Positions 8,013 to 13,156 of a stretch of 24,496 nucleotides of DNA are shown here, piece by piece; within the stretch, counting starts at the first letter, position 1, and the number at the start of each line of letters is the position of its first letter. Source of the DNA: a virus; the IMG/VR virus record IMGVR_UViG_3300042398_001160, positions 1-24,496 of that record. One strand, given 5' to 3'. Made by a program: the position numbers and the translations under genes. A model generated the notes under the pieces. The model was given only the letters and a program-made list of their open reading frames with translations, was not told where the DNA came from and did not search any database.

Positions 8013-9160
8013 TATAAGAACTTTTCTAATTCTTTTATAACCATTTCTGATGTTATAGTTTTAGTACATTCGAATTGTCTTTCAGTTCCTTTATGGTCAG
8101 GACACCAGTTCCAATCACCAGCATCTAATTTAACTCTATTAAAACATCCTTCGCATTTTCCCTCAGGCGCGCCAATCCTAACACAATCTTCCATCTCCGC
8201 CCATTTGTATGAGAATCCACTTATAATAACAGTAGGTACATCCAATGCCCAACTCAACCAACTCAATCCACTACCAATACCAATAAATGCTTTTGATTTT
8301 TTCATTTCATCCATTACCAATTCAATTGGTCCGTTTGGATGTTGAATTATTCCTGTTGGTAATTTATTACCCATATAGTTATCACCTTCTTTGGAAAGTA
8401 ATCTAACTTTATAACCTCTATTATTTAACCAATCTACCACATCCTGCCAACCAGTTGGATTATTCCAAAATTTAGATTGAGCAGTACCATATGTTGCGAT
8501 ACAAACCTGCTTTAAATCATTATCAATAGCTACTGTTCTTTTTTTAACCTTAGGTCTAATTTCTTCAAAATCCAATCCTAATATATCAGATGCCATTCTT
8601 TGCATAGTAACTGATTTTGGGTCTTTTGGATTTTTGAATAAATTAACAGAACCATTTTCATTATAAAACAATCCAACACAATACATACCATAGATATCAG
8701 TAACAGCAACGCCAGGTGTAACAAATTCAATATCAGGATATCTAGTACTAAACATATCATTCATAAAGGTAGATACTATTACTTGTGCTTTATGTTTTTT
8801 TCTAAATTCTTCAACGTAAGGAATCCATGCTAAACTATCCCCCAAAGCTTTAGAATCCATTGCTATGTATATTCTTTTATTTTCAGCATTGTAAACTGTT
8901 TCATACCATAATTTTCCGTTTTCGTAAATTACAATTTTCCACTCAATAAAATATTCAATACTACATCTACACCAACAATTGTTTTTTATTGTATTGGTAT
9001 AACATATTTCTCCTGTTTTATTATTTATGAACTCAATTTTATAATCGGCTTCTTTAGGTCCTTTTACTTCAACAAAAGGTCCATTTATAAAATGATAAGA
9101 AACCTGATTTTGAATTTCTCTTACATTATTTTTTATTTTAACTAAATTATCGTATATCAT
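8012..9160 (-). CDS. TibC/Aah-like (BAHT family) protein O-heptosyltransferase
   Basis: 382 residues from the ATG at 9160 (TAATG overlap with the upstream stop); an in-frame TTG at 9169 would add three residues. GT-B glycosyltransferase related to GT9 heptosyltransferases, most like the autotransporter heptosyltransferases that transfer heptose from ADP-D,D-heptose to Ser/Thr. Seen: an N-terminal β-rich region with CWCRC (about 62-66); KALGDSLAWIPYVEEF with the Asp (D108) in the position of the GT9 catalytic base; QSKFWNNPTGWQDVVDWL; IGIGSGLSWLSWALDVPTV, the C-terminal donor-binding region; and near the C-terminus four cysteines, C336-x2-C339-x13-C353-x11-C365, matching the pattern of the TibC iron finger. 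The two downstream genes supply the expected donor. The acceptor is unknown; phage fibre proteins nearby are candidates. Confidence 0.85.
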   Translation of the reverse strand: MIYDNLVKIKNNVREIQNQVSYHFINGPFVEVKGPKEADYKIEFINNKTGEICYTNTIKNNCWCRCSIEYFIEWKIVIYENGKLWYETVYNAENKRIYIAMDSKALGDSLAWIPYVEEFRKKHKAQVIVSTFMNDMFSTRYPDIEFVTPGVAVTDIYGMYCVGLFYNENGSVNLFKNPKDPKSVTMQRMASDILGLDFEEIRPKVKKRTVAIDNDLKQVCIATYGTAQSKFWNNPTGWQDVVDWLNNRGYKVRLLSKEGDNYMGNKLPTGIIQHPNGPIELVMDEMKKSKAFIGIGSGLSWLSWALDVPTVIISGFSYKWAEMEDCVRIGAPEGKCEGCFNRVKLDAGDWNWCPDHKGTERQFECTKTITSEMVIKELEKFL

Positions 9161-11322
9161 TAACTCCAAGTTTTAATTGTTTCATCTATTAAAGAATACC
9201 CTTCGGCCTGCTTACAATAAACTTTATTTGTGGTATATCTTAATTTTGGTTCTTTATAAAATACATCAGTCAACCAAATATCAAATCCTTCCCAAGGGGT
9301 ATCATTAAATCTATCAACCCACCATTGTTTAGTTTTATTTGGAATTAAATATGCGTGTGCTAAATCCTGATTTGCTGCTGTCTTTGAAAAATACTCATCA
9401 ATTCTTTCTTTATTCATTGAACTATTATTAGCAAGTCCCATATAATATACATCATCTCTTTCGGATAAAAAACATGCTCTATTTACAATCTCAACAAATT
9501 CTTCCAATCCAGTATAGATAAATGCATCAGCTTCAAATATTAAAGTATAATCATAGTTATCATCCATTGTTTCCAATGCTTTTCTATGTGCACTAAAACA
9601 ACCATAATGTCTGCCTGTTAAAGGTCCTAAACCATTTCCAAAGTTTCCAGGTTTATCTGAAATATGTTCCGCTCTTTTACAAAATTCAGATGGTGGTAAT
9701 CCTTCGTATGGTTTATTCACCATTGGCAAGTAATCTATACCATACTTTGCCAATTGCTTTATAGATGCCATGCTAACTCTTTCTCTAACATCTTCAGGTT
9801 TAGTCAATAAATGTCTAACTTGAATTTTTGGTTTTTTACGAATGAATGAACGGAATCCTTTTTCAAATTGTTTATAAAAATATTCATCTGCAGCTTGAGT
9901 AACTCCGTGAAACACACCATAATCATCTCCACTAACAATACCTCCAGGTTTTACTTTATTATACCAAGCTTTTAAATCTTCCATTAGAGCATCGTATGAA
10001 TGACCAGCATCTAACATAAGATAATCAATACTTCCATTTGCGAATTGATTTGATGCATTCTTAGATGTATCTTTAATCATATTAATATGACCGTAGTTAT
10101 CAGATAGAATTGAATTATCAACAAATTCGTAAAATATATCTCCCGCAAAAGAACCTACAATTTCCTGATGGATATCTTCATCATCCGTACCTTTCCAAGT
10201 ATCAACAGTTGTAAATTGAATATTCTTTTTAGATTCTCTAATTTGTTGTGCCATATAGTTTGTTGATTTACCAAACCAAGCACCCACTTCAACAAATACA
10301 TCATCATTACCAGCTGCTTTAACTACATCAGTATAAAGGTCTTGATATGCAAACCAACCTGGTATTTCATTAAATTCAGGTTTCAGTTTATCTAAAATAT
10401 ATCGTTTGGTTAATTTCAAATCAGCATTGATATATTGTACCAATGGATTATTATCATATGTGTCCAAATATGTATGTAACTTTCTAAACAAAGAAGGCAT
10501 CTTAAATGAAAGTGCTTCCTTAACGGAAAGTGGATTCAATTCCAATGTTGATGAAAAATAAAAAAGGTCACATGCTGCATAAAATGTATCAACATCATCT
10601 CGTTCACCCCATATTACACAATTGTCAGGTTTATGTTTCATCAATGGTAACCAATAATGTTCATAGTTCATAGCCTGATTTCCTACAAAATGAAATTTAA
10701 TTTTATATTTTTCTAATTGTCTTGCTATTGAAAATATTTCGGCTTGATTTTTGCCAGGTGAAAATAAACCAACATTCAATACATGCTTATAAGTTGGGTC
10801 TAATCCCAACAATTCCATAGATTGTTTTTTATCAAACGTATAATCTTCTATTGGATATTCCCATAATGTAGTTTCAATACCAGTATCTTCAAATCTTCTT
10901 CTACTCCATTCGGATACTAAAACATATCTATCTGGATGATATACTATATCAGCTGGGTTTGTAAAAGAACCATGTGTTGTTGCTAAAATAAAATAAGTTC
11001 TATCCTCTCTGAATATTTTATCCAAAACAAAAGTAGGTAAATCAAATTGTGGAATCTCCTGAAAATGTATAATATCCGGATTAAATTGTTCTATCACTTT
11101 CAATACTTCAGATTTATCATCACCTAAAGTATGTACTACTGCTAAAGATTTTATTCTATTTTTTTGTACTACAAAAGCAGTACCTCCACTATTATTTAAT
11201 TCTACAACTTCAATATCAAAATCTTTGATGAAGTGTTTTACTTGCTTATATGTGTATTGAGGTTGTCCACCAGTAGATAAATGCGGACATATGTAAAGTA
11301 ACCTTTTACGTGTTTTTTCCAT
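9160..11322 (-). CDS. Three-domain glycosyltransferase-methyltransferase-glycosyltransferase fusion
   Basis: 720 residues, three recognisable enzymes. Residues 5-315: GT-B, GT4-like glycosyltransferase with STGGQPQYT (16-24), VLNVGLFSPGKNQ (181-193) and an E-x7-E motif (E261, E269 in LELNPLSVKEAL). Residues 325-500: class I SAM methyltransferase of the Methyltransf_24 type, with VEVGAWFGKS (344-353), TVDTWKG (372-378) and LDAGHSYDALMEDL (437-450). Residues 505-720: GT25-like glycosyltransferase with YGCFSAHRKALE (573-584) and LIFEADAF (594-601), the equivalent of the EDDA metal-binding motif. Likely builds and methylates a short glycan. It is the first gene of the cassette behind the Bacteroidota-like promoter at 11341-11372, and its TAA overlaps the heptosyltransferase ATG. 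Acceptor and sugars cannot be told from sequence. Confidence 0.87.
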   Translation of the reverse strand: MEKTRKRLLYICPHLSTGGQPQYTYKQVKHFIKDFDIEVVELNNSGGTAFVVQKNRIKSLAVVHTLGDDKSEVLKVIEQFNPDIIHFQEIPQFDLPTFVLDKIFREDRTYFILATTHGSFTNPADIVYHPDRYVLVSEWSRRRFEDTGIETTLWEYPIEDYTFDKKQSMELLGLDPTYKHVLNVGLFSPGKNQAEIFSIARQLEKYKIKFHFVGNQAMNYEHYWLPLMKHKPDNCVIWGERDDVDTFYAACDLFYFSSTLELNPLSVKEALSFKMPSLFRKLHTYLDTYDNNPLVQYINADLKLTKRYILDKLKPEFNEIPGWFAYQDLYTDVVKAAGNDDVFVEVGAWFGKSTNYMAQQIRESKKNIQFTTVDTWKGTDDEDIHQEIVGSFAGDIFYEFVDNSILSDNYGHINMIKDTSKNASNQFANGSIDYLMLDAGHSYDALMEDLKAWYNKVKPGGIVSGDDYGVFHGVTQAADEYFYKQFEKGFRSFIRKKPKIQVRHLLTKPEDVRERVSMASIKQLAKYGIDYLPMVNKPYEGLPPSEFCKRAEHISDKPGNFGNGLGPLTGRHYGCFSAHRKALETMDDNYDYTLIFEADAFIYTGLEEFVEIVNRACFLSERDDVYYMGLANNSSMNKERIDEYFSKTAANQDLAHAYLIPNKTKQWWVDRFNDTPWEGFDIWLTDVFYKEPKLRYTTNKVYCKQAEGYSLIDETIKTWS

Positions 11323-11340
11323 TAGACAATATTAATGTAA

Positions 11341-11372
11341 CAAATATACGAAATTTTTCTGAGACTACCAAA
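11341..11372 (-). promoter_or_regulatory. Bacteroidota-type promoter before the glycosylation operon
   Basis: On the minus strand TTTG (complement at 11369-11372) is followed after 20 bases by TATATTTG (complement at 11341-11348). This fits the TTTG-N19-21-TAnnTTTG consensus of the primary sigma factor of Bacteroidota. Initiation about 7 bases downstream would give a leader of roughly ten bases before the ATG at 11322. It lies in the 51-base gap between the 89-residue coiled-coil gene and the fusion glycosyltransferase. No comparable match was seen in the other gaps, suggesting host-polymerase control of this cassette. Confidence 0.55.
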
Positions 11373-11373
11373 T

Positions 11374-11643
11374 TTATTCTGCGATAGTTACAGTACCTTC
11401 AACCAAATCAATTTCTCCATTTGGATAAATCTTTTCCAATTCAGCAAGATATTCGGTATATTGTTTATTTAGTTCATCAAATTCTCCTTCGAATTTAGAA
11501 ATCAAAGTATTGATTCTAGATAATTCTAAAGTCAAATCTCTAACTCTTAAATGACCTTCTCCGATATTTAAAACAGATTCACTTATCTTATTTTGTAAAT
11601 TTGTAAGCTTTTCTATTTGCTCATCTGTCAATTTTTGTACCAT
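11374..11643 (-). CDS. Small coiled-coil protein, paralogue of the gene at 6461-6844
   Basis: 89 residues, almost entirely helical and charged, with a heptad-like pattern from about residue 8 to 70, ending in IYPNGEIDLVEG (72-83) and a short β-like tail. It aligns without gaps (offset 15) with the 127-residue protein at 6461-6844 but lacks that protein's N- and C-terminal extensions. It starts one base after the stop of the hydroxylase gene region (stop at 11645-11647), so the two are probably co-translated, and it is separated from the glycosylation operon by a promoter-like gap. I do not recognise a function; related small coiled-coil proteins with a Y-G/P-x-G-x-IDLxxG end are frequent in marine phages. 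Confidence 0.78.
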   Translation of the reverse strand: MVQKLTDEQIEKLTNLQNKISESVLNIGEGHLRVRDLTLELSRINTLISKFEGEFDELNKQYTEYLAELEKIYPNGEIDLVEGTVTIAE

Positions 11644-11644
11644 A

Positions 11645-12202
11645 TTATTTTATTTTAAATTTATTTTCTCTTACCCAAACAATTGCTATGTATTTTGTTT
11701 GAGTTTTTACAGGCAATCCAGCATGAAAGCTTTCTGGGTCTAATGTGCCATCTTCATTCATATTTCTCCAAATTAGCATTCTACCTTCTCTTGGAGTAAC
11801 TTTTATTTTTTTATTTGGAAATTCCGTTTCACCACCAGTGTAATTATGATTTAAATAAATTAAAAATGAAAACGGTCTATTACCTGCTGTTCCCATAGAA
11901 TCTTTATAATATTGCTCATTTGGATGAAAATAATCGTGGTGTGGTTTATACTCACCTCCAATATCATATTTTACAATGTGAATATTTTCTTGGTTTTCAA
12001 CAGGTAATCCACTTTCTTTTGCAATAAAATTTATAATTTTTTCGGTAGTTGGTGTTGATTCATACAACCAACTATTATCAGCAGTACGATATCCATCTAT
12101 TTTTGCCCCCAATGTGGTTGCTTTTTGCATTTGCTTAGTACCCATATCTATGAGTTCCAAACATTCTTCTTTTGTTAGAAAATTATCAATTATCTTAATC
12201 AT
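11645..12202 (-). CDS. Prolyl-4-hydroxylase-like 2-oxoglutarate/Fe(II) dioxygenase
   Basis: 185 residues, a complete single P4Hc-type double-stranded β-helix domain. Seen: GYRTADNSWLYES (37-49, cf. vRTSxxxWL), IVKYDIGGEYKPHHDYF (76-92) with the metal ligands H88 and D90, FLIYLNHNYTGGETEFP (113-129), ESFHAGLPV with the distal ligand H160, and K170 ten residues later in KYIAIVWVRE, the expected 2-oxoglutarate-binding position. No signal peptide, so it acts in the host cytoplasm. Viral and bacterial members hydroxylate proline in proline-rich peptides or ribosomal/elongation factors. Its gene starts 70 bases after the stop of a protein with about fifty residues of Pro/Ala/Thr repeats, which makes that protein and the 705-residue one the obvious candidate substrates (inference). 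It is preceded by a variant copy of the repeated AT-rich element. Confidence 0.9.
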   Translation of the reverse strand: MIKIIDNFLTKEECLELIDMGTKQMQKATTLGAKIDGYRTADNSWLYESTPTTEKIINFIAKESGLPVENQENIHIVKYDIGGEYKPHHDYFHPNEQYYKDSMGTAGNRPFSFLIYLNHNYTGGETEFPNKKIKVTPREGRMLIWRNMNEDGTLDPESFHAGLPVKTQTKYIAIVWVRENKFKIK

Positions 12203-12215
12203 AACATATTAATTT

Positions 12216-12234
12216 GGTGTATATATAAATATAT
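12216..12234 (-). promoter_or_regulatory. Variant copy of the repeated AT-rich element before the prolyl hydroxylase
   Basis: Minus strand ATATATTTATATATACACC, matching the element at 3625-3643 and 6866-6884 at 16 of 19 positions and ending 13 bases before the ATG at 12202. The opposite strand contains TATAAATA, the T4 late-promoter consensus, but in the wrong direction for this gene. Function is inferred. Confidence 0.35.
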
Positions 12235-12250
12235 AACTTTTGGATTAAAC

Positions 12251-12272
12251 AATAAAAAATCACATTTTTATT
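12251..12272 (-). terminator. AT-only stem-loop directly after the stop of the 281-residue gene
   Basis: AATAAAAA (12251-12258) and TTTTTATT (12265-12272) are exact inverted repeats with a six-base loop, abutting the stop codon at 12273. An all-A/T eight-pair stem is weak; it might act as a terminator or protect a 3' end, or be chance in an AT-rich gap. Confidence 0.25.
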
Positions 12273-13118
12273 TTATAAACAAGATCCACAATTAACTCCA
12301 GTTGTAGCAGGAACAAATAATGTATAATTTGCAGGGCCAGGATAAGCTCCCAATCCAACTACAGACCATATATCCCCACTATATGATACACAACCAGGAT
12401 TACTTCCTGCAATTGCTTCATAAGTATATTGAGCTCCCGTATATGCTCCCGCACCAGTACAAGGTTCATAATCCCAATATTCATATACAACAGGCGGTGG
12501 AGCTGCAGGTGGTGTTGGTGGGGCTGGACATGCACTACAATTCGTTCCTACATAGGTAGAACCATCACCCAAATCAATATCAAAAGAAGGACCAAATGTT
12601 TCTTCGGTTATTCTAACACAAACACCCGGTGTGTCGGTTTCAAATACGCTGAAAGCTACCTGGTCAACAGTAAACCTTAGAACCACAGGAGTTGCACTAA
12701 AACAATATTCACCACTATAATAGAAATAAGATGATGCTGCTGGAGTTGGTGCTGCTGGCGCCGGAGTTGGTGCTGCTGGAGCTGGGGTTGGTGCTGCTGG
12801 CGCCGGAGTTGGTGCTGCCGGTGCTGGTGTTGGAGCTGCAGGTGCCGGAGTTGGTGCCGGTGTTGGGGTTGGTGCCGGAGTTGGGGCGCCCGTTACACTT
12901 ATATCTTGATAAACTGATGCACATGTCCCAGTACCTTTTACTCTAACAGAAGTTGTACCATCAGGTACACTTAATGCATATCCACTTACCAATGTTGCTT
13001 TAGCAACACCACTAGCTACCGCAGTTGCATAACTATCGTAATTGGAAAAAATATCTAATGTAGATACCGTTGCTCCAAATGTTCCTGCTGCGTATGTTAT
13101 GTTTACCCAAAATGCCAT
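12273..13118 (-). CDS. Proline-repeat, Cys-rich adhesin-like virion protein (281 residues)
   Basis: No family firmly recognised. Residues 1-77: small β-rich (Ig-like) domain starting MAFWVNITYAAGTFG, with no signal peptide. Residues 78-128: Pro/Ala/Thr linker containing five exact copies of APAAPTP (92-126). Residues 131-197: domain with C139, C167, C194 and C197. Residues 198-217: second Pro linker. Residues 218-281: second domain with C220, C243, C277 and C280. Both Cys domains share the layout C-x(~25)-C-x(~30)-C-x2-C, which also occurs once in the neighbouring 705-residue protein, suggesting disulfide- or metal-stabilised modules. Bead-and-linker architecture and position after the tail-fibre gene suggest a fibre or head decoration protein. 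The linker is a candidate target of the hydroxylase encoded next and of the glycosyltransferases. Leader AATAATTATATACA has no Shine-Dalgarno sequence. Confidence 0.8.
   Translation of the reverse strand: MAFWVNITYAAGTFGATVSTLDIFSNYDSYATAVASGVAKATLVSGYALSVPDGTTSVRVKGTGTCASVYQDISVTGAPTPAPTPTPAPTPAPAAPTPAPAAPTPAPAAPTPAPAAPTPAPAAPTPAASSYFYYSGEYCFSATPVVLRFTVDQVAFSVFETDTPGVCVRITEETFGPSFDIDLGDGSTYVGTNCSACPAPPTPPAAPPPVVYEYWDYEPCTGAGAYTGAQYTYEAIAGSNPGCVSYSGDIWSVVGLGAYPGPANYTLFVPATTGVNCGSCL
12741..12845 (-). repeat. Five tandem 21-base units encoding APAAPTP
   Basis: Codes residues 92-126 of the 281-residue protein. The peptide unit is identical five times while third codon positions differ between units (for example GCC/GCT/GCA for Ala, CCA/CCG/CCC for Pro), so the repeat is kept at protein level and is not a fresh DNA duplication. 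Confidence 0.85.
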
Positions 13119-13156
13119 TGTATATAATTATTATTTTTTTCTATTTTATTATTAAT

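Noticed and set aside
9161-9169. TTG at 9169 as the start of the heptosyltransferase
   Set aside because: The ATG at 9160 overlaps the preceding stop as TAATG, the same arrangement as at the next junction, and adds no loss of domain.
9820-10350. The methyltransferase domain as a DNA methylase
   Set aside because: It has no DPPY/NPPY or PC motif; its LDAGHSYD segment and flanking glycosyltransferase domains point to small-molecule or glycan methylation.
11645-12202. Assignment as a TET/JBP-type DNA base dioxygenase
   Set aside because: The GYRTAD, GGETEFP and ESFHAGLPV segments and the H+10 Lys are those of prolyl-4-hydroxylases.
12216-12234. TATAAATA on the + strand as a T4-type late promoter
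   Set aside because: It points away from every gene in the window; in such AT-rich gaps the octamer is expected by chance. Only the repeated minus-strand element is reported.
12741-12845. Regular short repeats that could look like a CRISPR array
   Set aside because: The units are contiguous 21-base coding repeats without spacers and preserve a reading frame.
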